Below, in pieces: positions 1 to 10,800 of a stretch of 64,000 nt of DNA. The stretch spans positions 19,727,741 through 19,791,740 of the forward strand of contig CM119270.1 in assembly GCA_051294375.1 (NCBI GenBank), in the 5' to 3' direction. The translations under genes and the position numbers were made by a program. Position 1 is the stretch's first letter. Each line of letters begins with the position of its first letter. The stretch comes from Paraspadella gotoi (lineage: Eukaryota; Chaetognatha). The notes beneath the pieces were generated by a model. It was not told the DNA's origin, ran no database searches, and saw only the letters and a list, made by a program, of their open reading frames with translations.

Positions 1-315
1 AGGCAACGACTTTCTCTCTCTAAAACATTGCTAAAGTTAAAAATAAGACGGATACCAATTGTCCCCCTTTTTCCCCCTTTCTTCGCGACTGAATCAGTTG
101 TAAAACTTTTCCCTATTATTTGGGCTGTCTCGATCGCGATGTCGTCCGCCGGTGACTCCGCGGACGTTGAACTTTCATTCCGCGCGGGAACGCACTCGTC
201 GGCCAACAATGATAAATCACGATAATTCTTTCTGACTTTCAATTTGTGATCTTAACAGATCATAACAAATCCTAACATAACAAATCATAACAGACTTCTT
301 AATAAATATATGAAG
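1..315. other. No feature recognised
   Basis: AT-rich start of the window. One 65-codon open frame begins at 28, but it has no recognisable motif, no splice context and no low-complexity explanation. I see nothing I can name. Confidence 0.4.
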
Positions 316-500
316 CAATTTGGTAAACTGGCATAATTTGGTCAACTGGCATAATTTGGTCAACCGGCATAATTTGGTCAACCGGCATAATTTGGTCAAC
401 TTGCATAATTTGATGCGAGTTAAAACAATTTGACAAGTTAAAAAAAAGATGTAAGTTAAAAAAATGATACGGGTCGAAAAAATGATGAAAGTTTTAAAAA
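316..500. repeat. 18-19 bp minisatellite
   Basis: About five near-identical copies of a unit close to AATTTGGTCAACYGGCAT run from 316 to about 410. They grade into looser units of the AAGTTAAAAAAATGAT type up to about 500. The loose units are the reverse complement of units at 6555-6690, so both blocks belong to one repeat family in opposite orientation. The leucine/threonine-rich open frame on the minus strand here is a by-product of the repeat. Confidence 0.8.
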
Positions 501-1144
501 TTATTTGTATCATTGTAACAGTTCAGTTTAATCCCTCGCAAGCGATTTACATGTATTGGCGCATGTACATTTTACATGGCCCTTTATTATTAGTATCATC
601 CGACTGATTGTTTTCGTTTATTAGTTTTGTAATATTGACATTTATTGTTTTTTTTCTTCTTCCAACGAAGGAATCTACACGATCAATTTCTTGCGATGAT
701 TTCTTTTATTATTAATAATCCATCTTATCATCGCAAATGGAATCGGAACAAAGAAAGGAATCGGATCCACGACTGAGGGCTCTCTCATTGGACGAATCAT
801 CATCGAAGCGACCAATGAGGAGAGAGTTTTCCTGCCATCGGGAAATGAGCCCGTGTCGTTGATCCGATTGTATTGTATAAATACTGGAACAATGATATCC
901 AAAACAAACAAAATAATAAAGCTTGTGATAAGTATTCTACAGTCGCGGAACGTCGCTTTATCTTGACTGTACCAACAGATAAAAATATAACGTTAAGTAT
1001 ATTAATTCACAACAATCAACTACAACCAAGATTCTGTAGTTTGAAACGACTTTGTTCCAATATAATCAATTATAATCAAATAAAAAAAGTTTTTTTTTTT
1101 GCAGACAACGAATTAATTTTTATTTTAAAAAAATGTACAATTTA
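501..1144. other. No feature recognised
   Basis: AT-rich non-coding sequence between the minisatellite and a small inverted-repeat element. No open frame with coding character, RNA gene or clear repeat was seen. Confidence 0.4.
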
Positions 1145-1247
1145 TTAGCCTACCTAAGCGCAAAATAAGTTGTGAAAACATGTTTTTCTCTCAATGCCAA
1201 ATCTGTTAAATTTTTTTCACGACTCATTTTGCGCTGATGAAGGCTAA
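1145..1247. mobile_element. MITE-like 103-bp inverted-repeat element
   Basis: The two ends are imperfect inverted repeats of about 33 nt: TTAGCCT...AAGCGCAAAATAAG...TGTGAAAA at the left, and TTTTCACGACTCATTTTGCGCT...AGGCTAA at the right. The short middle is AT-rich. This layout is typical of a small non-autonomous DNA transposon. Flanks resembling ACAATTTA and ACAAATTA are similar but not an exact target duplication, so the family is unassigned. Confidence 0.5.
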
Positions 1248-1377
1248 CAAATTAGCCGAAACAAAACAAAACCCAAATTTTTAATTGATTCTAATCAATT
1301 AGTAACTAGTATTTGAAGTAAAGAATATATTCTTTAAGAAAAATGGAGACCTGCAAGAAGATGGAACTTTTAATCCT

Positions 1378-1989
1378 GACGTCGTAATTCAGATTTTCCA
1401 ACTGCAAAGCAGCCATTTTTTCTTCCTTCCGCTTTACACCGACAAATCACGTCCGTTTGAGTAAGGCTTTTGTTGCTAACGTGATAGCGATTCACTATTC
1501 CCTTCAAATTTCTATGCGATGGAATAAGTCGCGTTCGAGGTAAGCATTAAAATCTGGCAAGCATTGGTCGTCGTTCGGAAAGACCAATGAGATAATCGTC
1601 GATGTCGTTTGAAGCAACAATTGCAAAACGACTCGAGGAAAGCTTGAATTATGTTCAAATTGAACAAATGATTTTCTTTTAAATTTAATAAACGAGCGGA
1701 TCAACGATCTCACTCATCAAATAAAATCGAGGGATAGAGGAATGGTCGCCAAACCAAAAGCGTGAAGAATCACGGTGAACGTTTTCGCCACGACGTACCC
1801 CAGATTCGGGCAAAATGGTCACCATGCTTGGCAAATTACGGCCAGACCGTATGTCATCGAGACGACGCTATGAGCCAGGAACACGGGCCAAGAGTAAACG
1901 GCCCAATAGTCCTGGTCATGTGATGATTTGACGAAAGGTGATCGGCGACTGCTTTGGCGTCCGTGGCCAAGTCCGCCGTCGCCAGAATA
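1378..1989 (-). pseudogene. Inverted, error-rich copy of the membrane-protein locus
   Basis: On the minus strand, 1881 down to about 1378 matches 3268-3778 on the plus strand, with scattered single-base indels. The minus strand also continues upstream (1989-1882) into sequence absent from the plus-strand copy. There it reads in frame SSHDQDYWAVYSWPVFLAHS and then the hydrophobic stretch shared with 3268 onward. It therefore carries part of the gene lying before the 100-N join. A tail-to-tail copy ending at an N-run looks like a mis-oriented contig rather than biology, although a true inverted duplication cannot be excluded. Confidence 0.6.
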
Positions 1990-2014
1990 NNNNNNNNNNN
2001 NNNNNNNNNNNNNN
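1990..2014. other. Assembly gap, 25 N
   Basis: A run of 25 N separates the inverted copy from a direct copy of the same locus. Runs of exactly 25 N recur at 26449, 29960 and 31066, so 25 appears to be a placeholder length. Confidence 0.98.
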
Positions 2015-3167
2015 TGCGTCGTGGGATGCGCGCAAACCTCTCTCGGTCTCGGGCAGGGCGTCTTTCTCATCTTTTTCCAAAGCATGGAAAACTCGTTTTT
2101 CTTTCTCGTTCTCGCGCCTTTTTTAGTTGCACGAGTCTTCACTTTATCCGAACTCGTATATTTTTTAAAGTCAATCAACTGGAATTGGAATTTCTTCGAG
2201 AACGCTTCGCTTCTTCGCATCGGTAACGACTCGGTTCAGAGACTTACCCAAATCTGTTTCACTCTGGCCATTANNNNNNNNNNNNNNNNNNNNNNNNNNN
2301 NNNNNNNNNNNNNNNNNNNNNNNNNNNNNNNNNNNNNNNNNNNNNNNNNNNNNNNNNNNNNNNNNNNNNNNNNNNNNNNNNNNNNNNNNNNNNNNNNNNN
2401 NNNNNNNNNNNNNNNNNNNNNNNNNNNNNNNNNNNNNNNNNNNNNNNNNNNNNNNNNNNNNNNNNNNNNNNNNNNNNNNNNNNNNNNNNNNNNNNNNNNN
2501 NNNNNNNNNNNNNNNNNNNNNNNNNNNNNNNNNNNNNNNAAATGCTTTATCAAATCATTTTGAAGCTTTGTTTGTTCCACGAACACGACCAACCAACGCA
2601 ACTAAGGTGTATATGATGATGTTTCTTGGCAACGCAGCGTTATTTTCTTCAGAAGAAACATTTATGTACATATTTTTTTTGTTAGAACCGATCATTCTAT
2701 TATTGGATTCAATTCTCCTGCTGAGGTCCTACAAAAATCTTTTCGGCCTAATTTTAGTCATTGAGTCGACTTGTTTTTTTATATTTTGGGAAGGTTTGGT
2801 CCTTTATGAAAAGAGCAAATTAGCGCAACTACAAATGTCAATGAAACAACAATATTTTTCAGACGATATTCTTTTCGCTGATTTTTGTCCGTTAGTCATT
2901 TTTTCATGTATTCTTCTGATCCCGAAAAAACTTTTTTCAAGAGCGGACAGCAAAATACTACATGGGGCCCACATACTTTCATCTTTGCTTTGTTCTTGCT
3001 TCGTTAATTACTTAATCTTTTTTAAAATTCGACGTTTTGACGAGAAAAAATATTCTGAAGCTTTGACATCGATTCAAAATTGTATCGATTCTCAACCCGT
3101 AAAAGTTGCCTTGATTTCTATCGTCGACCTCGAAAAGCGAATGTATCTTTATCACATTTTCAGCCAA
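2015..3167 (+). CDS. Unrecognised multi-pass membrane protein, partial (left copy)
   Basis: I do not recognise the family. After the 266-N gap (2274-2539) the frame stays open for 200 codons from 2568 to 3167, which is unlikely by chance in such AT-rich DNA. It shows about four hydrophobic segments: FMYIFFLLEPIILLLDSILL, LFGLILVIESTCFFIFW, FADFCPLVIFSCILLIP and ILSSLLCSCFVNYLIFF. Charged loops such as KIRRFDEKKYSEA follow. The segment is duplicated at 3895-5020, where single-base indels break the frame repeatedly, so this left copy looks like the more accurate read of the locus. The start is not visible, and the end runs into the 100-N join at 3168. Confidence 0.5.
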
Positions 3168-3267
3168 NNNNNNNNNNNNNNNNNNNNNNNNNNNNNNNNN
3201 NNNNNNNNNNNNNNNNNNNNNNNNNNNNNNNNNNNNNNNNNNNNNNNNNNNNNNNNNNNNNNNNNNN
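3168..3267. other. Assembly join, 100 N
   Basis: Exactly 100 N, the usual placeholder for a join of unknown size. Sequence left of it ends inside the direct copy. Sequence right of it restarts at an earlier point of the same locus. Confidence 0.98.
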
Positions 3268-5487
3268 TTCCTGGCTCATAGCGTCGTCTCGATGACATAC
3301 GGTCTGGCCGTAATTGCCAAGCATGGTGACCATTTTGCCCGAATCTGGGGTACGTCGTGGCGAAAAACGTTCACCGTGATTCTTCACGCTTTTGGTTTGG
3401 CGACCATTCCTCTATCCCTCGATTTTTATTTGATGAGTGAGATCGTTGATCCGCTCGTTATTAAATTTAAAGAAAATCATTTGTTCAATTTGAACATAAT
3501 TCAAGCTTTTCCCGAGTCGTTTTTGGCAAATTGTTGCTTCAACAACAGAATCGACGATTATCTCATTGTTCTTCCGAACGAACACCATGATTGCCAAAGA
3601 ATTTTAATGCTTACCTCGGAACGCGACTTATTCATCGCATAGAAAATTTGAAGGAATAGTGAATCGCTCATCACGTTAGCAACAAGCCTTACTCAAACGA
3701 AGATCGTGATTTTTCGGTGTAAGCGGAAGGAAGAAAAAATGGGGTCGCTTTGCAGTTGGAAAATGCTGAATTACCGACAGCTTGTTCTCGCATCGCTTTG
3801 TCCTCAAACGAACTTTATCGCTCTGATGTTCAACAGTTCGAAACTCTATAAGATAACATTTGAAGAGGGAACGGTTTTGGTTAAAAAGCGAGCTGGCGTC
3901 GTGGATGCGCGCAAACCTCTCTCGGTCATCGGCAGGGCGTCTTTCTCAATCTTTTTCCAAAAGCATGGAAAACTCGTTTTTTCTTTCTCGTTCAGCGCGC
4001 CTTTTTAGTTGCTACGAGTCTTCAACTTTATCCGAACTCGTATATTTTTTAAAGTCAATCAACGGATTGGAATTTCTTACGAGAACGCTTCGCTTCTTCG
4101 CATCGGTAACGATCGGTTCAGAGATTACCCCAAATCTGTTTCACGATCCTGGCCATTACTTTTTCTCATACGGTTTCAATTTCAAACTGCGACAAAGGAA
4201 AATCTGGAAACAATCGCGCTGGGGCCCGAGCAGTGGCATTTTCGCTAATTGGAACACGTCTATCTTTGTACATAGAACTGGACATTGAGAATTTCAATTA
4301 GGAAATGAGAACGAAAATATTTCGGGTGGTCGTTAATAACGCAAATCCAGCAAAGTGGAAAATCTTTCATCAAATCATTTTGGAAGCTTTGTTGTTTCCA
4401 CGAAACGACCAACCAACGCAACTAAGGTGTATATGAGATGTTTTCTTGGCAACCGCAGCGCCGTATTTTCTTAGAAGAAACATTTATGTACATACTTTTT
4501 TGTTAAGAACCGATCACTTCTATTAATTGATTCAATTCTCCTGCTGAGGTCCCTACAAAAATCTTTATCGGCCATAATTTTAGTCTTTGGGAGTCGACCT
4601 TGTTTTTTTTATATTTGGAAAGGGTTTGGTCCTTTATGAAAAGAGCAAATAGCCATCAACTACAAATGTCATGAAACTACAATATTTTTAGAACGATATT
4701 TCTTGTCGCTGATTTTTTGTCCGTTAGTCATTTTTCATGTATTTACTCTTGATTTCCCGAAAAACTTTTTCAAGAGCGACAGCAAAAATACTACATGGGC
4801 CCACATACTTTTCATCTTGTGCTTTGTTCTTGTTCGTGTAATTTACTTAATCTTTTATTAATAAAAATTCGACGTTTTGGACGGAAAAAATATTACTGAA
4901 AGCTTTGACCATCGAATTCAGAAAAATGTTTATCGATCTTCTCAAACCCGTAAAAGGTTGCCTTGATTTCTTATCGTCGCCTCGAAAAAGCGAATGTATC
5001 TTATCACATTTTTCAGCCAAATTTTTTTTTCTTAGTTTGTCTCACGTTTTTTCCCTTTTCAATTCATCTTTTCCCAGTTAAAGTGAAAGATGAAAAATGC
5101 GAGTTTTTCAAAAAAGCATTTTAATTACGATTTTTTCTGCATTTTAACGCGACGCTTTACTTTATGCTCGATGGATGCGGTCGCGAAATTAAATCCGTAA
5201 CAAAGATTCGCCAGAATTAGAATGCTTGGTCGCTTCGAAAGGAACATTTTGGCGTTCAGCTTAAAAATTTCAACAAGCTTTACTGTGTTGCGTAATGTTT
5301 CAACCTTATCTCGGAGACTCTTCTTCTAAAGTCTTGTCCAAATTATCGTCATTACTTATCCTGGTTTTTATAACGAGATTCTTACCAATTTTACCGAGTG
5401 GGCGATAGAGAAGTCACCGATTTTGCTAATGAATCCGCTTTGATATTTTTCATTTTACCGGCTTTGTTGATACTTTTGCACGCTTAA
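3268..5487 (+). CDS. Unrecognised multi-pass membrane protein, frame-broken copy with the gene's 3' end
   Basis: This is the copy that reaches the end of the gene. 3268-3480 is open and hydrophobic (AHSVVSMTYGLAVIAKHGDH, then WRKTFTVILHAFGLATIPLS). 3895-5020 repeats the left copy but with many one-base insertions and deletions. The last open stretch, about 5420-5487, reads DFANESALIFFILPALLILL followed by HA and TAA. Just before it, another frame reads PGFYNEILTNFTEWAIEK, so a frameshift falls between them. An AATAAA lies 14 bases after the stop. The product looks like an integral membrane protein with seven or more hydrophobic segments. Function and family are unknown to me, and introns may be mixed in. 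Confidence 0.45.
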
Positions 5488-5500
5488 TAGTAAAAGTGTA

Positions 5501-5506
5501 AATAAA
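5501..5506 (+). promoter_or_regulatory. AATAAA poly(A) signal
   Basis: An AATAAA hexamer starts 14 bases after the TAA of the last open segment of the membrane-protein locus, which supports a plus-strand gene end here. Confidence 0.5.
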
Positions 5507-5510
5507 GAAC

Positions 5511-6554
5511 TGCGTTTTATTAACCACTATTTTCTATAACTTGTTTCTTTTTTTTTTCAGAAAAAAAAATGTTCTCCTATAACTTAAGGAATGTAATTTC
5601 CTATTTTACTAAAAGTCATTCATTATGTTATTACTTGAAACTTGAAAATTATTGTTCAAAAGAATTGATATTATTAACATTGTGAAGTTAATTTATTCTG
5701 TGTGTTATAAGAGTACAAATTTTATATGTCTGAACTGAACAGTAAAATATATCAATGGTCCGGAAGTACCGCATAATTCATGAAATACGGAGTCATTTTG
5801 ATTAATATTTGACATCTTTTCTATAATTTTACTTATTTGGATAATTGCTTTTCTTTCGTTGTTTTTGATTATTGTACAAAGTAGAAGAGCTTTATTTCAT
5901 GATACAACGATAATAAATTTTTAGTAAACAAGTTTCGACTCTTCATCGAGTCTTCATCAGCACCAAAGTGATTTAATAAAACTTTTTTGCCAAAGAATAT
6001 GACAGAGAGAGAGAGAGAGAGAGAGAGAGTGAGGGAGAGATTAACTAAGACAGAGTGAAATAATGAAATAGAGAGGTGATGGATAGTAAAAGAGAACACA
6101 TATTGAAATTTAAGAGTTGAAAATGAGCTGGCCCGCCTCTGTCGCGTGAAGGAAGGGCAGTGCCGATATGTGCAGGTCATTGGCGCTTCAGGGCTGCGTG
6201 GACAGTAGAGTGGAGCGCTCAAGAACAAAAAATTTATTTGAATGATTGAACAATGTTATTTAGATGTGAGATAGTATGATTAATTAGTACAAAAAATATT
6301 TTGTTCATATTATCTCGGGAACAGAATAGTAAAATATAATATATTTGTAGTAATCTCCTTATAAAAAAGTAAATTTTAAAAATATTTTTTATAAAACTTT
6401 TAATAAAGATTCAGATTCTTCATAAAAAGTTGAATCAAAAATAGAAAACATTTTATCAAAAATTCTGTCATCTTCAATATTTAAAAAAAGAAAAAAGTGA
6501 AAATTCCTTTCCTTGCGGAAACATACCCAATGCAACTCGAATGTCCCGTTGGCC
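5511..6554. other. No gene recognised; short (GA)n
   Basis: AT-rich intergenic sequence with a short (GA)n run near 6006-6028. About 100 bp of GC-richer sequence near 6125-6220 stands out from its surroundings and may be a transposon fragment, but I could not match it to anything else in the window. Confidence 0.4.
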
Positions 6555-6690
6555 TGGTTTGTCAACTTGCATCAGTTTGTCAATTCTAATCATTTTTTCA
6601 ATTCATATCATTTTTAACTCGCATCATTTTTTTAACTTGCATCATTTTTTTAATTCGCATCATTTTTTAACTTGCATCATTCAACTCGTA
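6555..6690. repeat. 17-18 bp minisatellite (second block)
   Basis: Degenerate tandem copies of a unit near TTTTTTAACTTGCATCA. It is the inverted counterpart of the looser units at 411-500 (AAGTTAAAAAAATGAT type). Confidence 0.7.
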
Positions 6691-6707
6691 ATCAGAAAAT
6701 CAATCAT

Positions 6708-6712
<5 letters not shown>

Positions 6713-6801
<89 letters not shown>
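6713..6801. repeat. (GA)n microsatellite
   Basis: About 44 uninterrupted GA units. The arginine/glutamate open frame across it is a by-product of the repeat. Confidence 0.98.
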
Positions 6802-6804
<3 letters not shown>

Positions 6805-7171
6805 TTGAGAGAGAGAATGTAACTTTTTTTTCCATTTCCACTCGCTCGATTCCATCGAAACTTTATATCTCGCTAAATCACATACCAAGTTTTATCTAGA
6901 TTTATTAATCAAATTTTAAATAATTAACTTAAAATCAACTTGTCCTTAGTTATTTCCATTTAATCTCATTTCCACTCGAGCTTTCCAAATCCATCCATCC
7001 AATCACGAGTAATCGGAGGTTTCTGCTTAGGTGGGACGGACGGACAGGCTGCCAGACAGACGGACATCTTTTTTTTTTTTTGCATAATCTATCAAAATTC
7101 GATGTTCTGACATGAAACAAGTTAACGCCCGACAAGATTAAGGCGGCGGACCGACGGACCGACAAAGTGAA
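6802..7171. other. No gene recognised
   Basis: AT-rich, with GACGGACGGACAGGCTGCCA near 7036 and GGACCGACGGACCGACAAAG near 7147. These short GACGGA-type repeats also occur in the 26.8-kb minisatellite. No coding evidence. Confidence 0.4.
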
Positions 7172-7218
7172 TTATAGAGTCGGGATCTGCTGAAAAGCAG
7201 ATCCGGCTAAAAAGAAAA
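7172..7218. repeat. Dispersed hairpin motif, copy 1
   Basis: A short perfect stem (GGATCTGCT / AGCAGATCC around GAAA) is followed by GGCTAAAAAG. Almost the same block of about 47 bp recurs at 31364-31411. It lies about 300 bp upstream of the F-BAR start codon. Confidence 0.7.
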
Positions 7219-7513
7219 TAAAATTAGGCGAGACCAGAGTAGGGAAATGAGGAAGAGAGGACCGACAAGAAAAGTTAGGAAAACTTAGAAAGGTTACTAA
7301 ATAAGAACTTAGAAGTTTAACTTTAATGAGGTGGACCCGTCAGACTACTTTTTCTTCGGCTTTACAATCTCGCAGAATCTTAGGATTACCCGCTTTCTTA
7401 TTTCTCAACTATTCAAACTTCCTCCAAACAATTTCCCACGGACGAATTTGATATCCTTTTATCTTTTAATCCTCTCAAAATTTAGACGCCAAACGGCAAG
7501 TTAAAAAAACAAA

Positions 7514-7737
7514 ATGGCGGAGCGTCATCGGTCGCCTTCCGCCTCCTTCTTCGAGGTGTTGGGAGTCGAGGATGTCGTATTCGAGAAAGCGTTGCATCAT
7601 ATCCGTGATGAACGCGACACCTTGAAGGAGATGCAGAACCTGGTCGAGCACTGGGCGAAGGTGAGCCATCGCTCCTTAGACAGGGTTCGCTCTGGTGCTA
7701 CACGGAATTTAATTGTCTCCGTTTTAATTCTATGTAC

Positions 7738-7822
<85 letters not shown>

Positions 7823-10800
7823 TCATTTTGTAACTATAGATATGTCTCTTACCACCCAGTTAGAGGCGAACTACGCGAAGCAAATGGGCGACACGGCGAA
7901 AAAGTTCGGGCTTCTTTCAAACTATCCTCAACTCAATCTGACTCTGGCAAGGGTGGCCACCGAAATTTCAAACACCCACTTGAAAGTCGCTGATCTGGTT
8001 TGTATTTGTATTTGTATTTGTATTTGTATCTTTCTGGGTTTAGATCCAGTTTGTGTCTTATTTACAGGTCCCTTTGCCTCAGAATTTTCTTACATTAGGG
8101 CGGCTAGCTCGCATTTAAAATTAATTTAATATTTTTATAATAAAGATTTCCATTCGAATCTGACTATTTACCCACTTTACAATTTTTTAAACATTTTGTA
8201 AAAGAAAGGGGAAATTTTGATACATTTTAAAGTTTTCTCCGCCATTAGAGGTCAAAATAAAACGATACTTAGGATTTACAATATTGACGTCATTCCACAT
8301 CTTGCGAAATAAGAATATATTTCTCGTGACCCAAATCGACTGATACAAAAGAAAAATTAATACGTAAACTATACGCAAAAAAAATTATAATACCATTTGA
8401 GAGAAAAATTATTGACGTTTTTAAAAAGTTCAAAACATTGCTCAAAAACGCTTTAAAACATTCTCAAAAAAATTATTATTCAATATTCATGGAGCAAAAA
8501 ACCTTGTCCAAAAACAGCTGTAATTTTTTACCATTACAAAAGTCGAATGCTCATAACAACTTTGGTTTCTGCCTGAAAACCTCTTTAGTTATAATTCACC
8601 ACAATAACAGGTGGGAACCTGAGGATAGCTAAGAAATATTCCCTCTTCTTAAACTGATTTTTTCTTGAAATACTTTTACGTTGCCAATAAAGGTCACTCT
8701 ATCTAGCTTAAAATGCCAATTTTTAAAATTTTCTTGCCATAAGCACTCCTCTTTCCTTAGTTTTTCAATATAGGACAAGCTAATTATTGGCAATTTGGCA
8801 GTGAATACCCATCTTTGTCTTGCCAATAATCTTTTGAGACAAAAAAGCATTTTTGGAAATTGCTTTGTCAGCCAGCTAGAATTGTTTGAATATAGGCTGG
8901 AGTATGGCCACAGCAGGGTTGCCTGTGATGCCTATTGGGATGGGGAATCTCACTGTTGGCTTTGGAGGCTTCCGACCCTTAGTAACGCATCCAGTCACTG
9001 GCGCGGTTACCCTAGGACGGTCTCGCTTTGGAAACGCAGAGGGAAGTCGTTAGGACTGTGGATTAAGGCGTAGTAAAATTTCTAAATTTAACTTTAATTA
9101 AAATTCTAAAGGTGAGGAACGAACAACATTATACTAATGAACATTTTTTATGTAATAAAAAAAATTATAATAAATTTTACAATTTATGCAGTAGGCCATA
9201 TTTATATTAGTACTAATCCAATAAATGTTAAAATTTTAAAAAAGTTTTTTTTAACATTTTTTTGTAGATTTGGATTTGTCATAAAAAGTTGATTAAAAGA
9301 AATATAACTCTTTTTGAAAAATTCCTTCTTTAAGTCGGTCAAACATTAGAAAAAACTATATTTTAAGCTGAAAATTAACTTTTTATATGTTAAATATATT
9401 TTTTTAAGTTTTTAATCCACTTAATGAAAGAATTTTTAAAAATGATTTATATTTTCTTTTATCAACTTTTGACGAGGAATTCAAATCAGCAATCAAAATT
9501 AAAAAAAGCCTATTTTGAAATTTTTTGATTTTATAAGGATAGTACTATATATAAATATAGCCTACTGCGAAAATTAAAAAACATAAAATTATTTTTATGA
9601 TTAAGAAAACGTCGAATTTGGGATCAAGTGCAGTATTTTTTTTCTTTTATAGAAAACCAATATTTCGATCTTATTTGACAGATCATCGTTCTTACCCTGA
9701 ACGATGATCTGTCAAATAAGATCGAAATATTGGTTTTCTATAAAAGAAAAAAAAATACTGCACTTGATCCAAATTCGACGTTTTCTTAATCATAATTTAA
9801 ACAGTGCATGTGATGACTCTACAAACTTATAAAATTATTTTGTTTTACAAATTAATATTCACTGATGGTATGTTGTTCATATTTGACTTTTAGAATTTCC
9901 GTACGTAACTTTCACTACGCTCTACTGTGGATGGAACATGATAATTGATTAAAATAAAATGTATACACAAAAAACGTCAAAAAGTTATTTATCATTTAAA
10001 AAAATCCGAGTAAGTCTATCTCAACTCAGTAAAGTACAGCAGTGGTTTATTTTGTATCATCGGATTTGGCTCACGGGGTAAAAACTCTACAAGGCTTCTA
10101 TTTTTAAGATCTTTTTCCACTTACATTAAGTTTTCCTTGAAGAGCGACTTCCAATTTTTTTTTTCTTGGCACCGGTTATCAGATTCGGAATTATTTGAGA
10201 GCTATTTAAGTAACCGTATTCTATATAGTTTATTTATATAAATATATCATTCGCTGTCATCACACACAATCCTGTCACTCCTCAAAAGCTCAAACAAAAG
10301 ACCGAAGACATGGGTCAGGCCGCTACGGATATCAGAGATCGTACCAAGGAACTCGAGCGCTCTCTGGGGGATGCGGCGAAGGAGGTGGCGACGGCAACGA
10401 AAAGCGTCAAGGATGCGGAAAAAATGGTTGCGACAAAACAGAAGGATTTGGACGAGCTCATGGACAAAGTGGCGGCGGGTAAGTGGTAAACAACGGGCCG
10501 ACGTTACGTTTGTCAAATTCCGTGTGCTGATTAAGGCGTAATAAAATTTCTAAAATTTACTTTAATTAAAATTCTAAAAGTGAGGAAAGAAAAGCATTAT
10601 ACTAATGAACTTTTATGTATTAAAAAAAATTAAAAAAAATTCATAATAAATTTTCCAATTTACGCAGGAGTCTATATTCATACAATAAATGTTAAAATTT
10701 CAAAACAGTTTTTTCTGAGATTTTTTTATAAAAAGTTGATAAAAAGAAATATAACTTTTTTTAAAAAAATTCCTTCATAAGGTGGGTCAAAAATCAGAAA

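Noticed and set aside
7514-7694. Alternative F-BAR exon 1 ending at TCTG|GTGCTA joined to an acceptor at CTATAG
   Set aside because: It also keeps phase, but the AAG|GTGAGC donor joined to ACCCAG|TTA gives the expected F-BAR helix without an insertion and has better splice sites.
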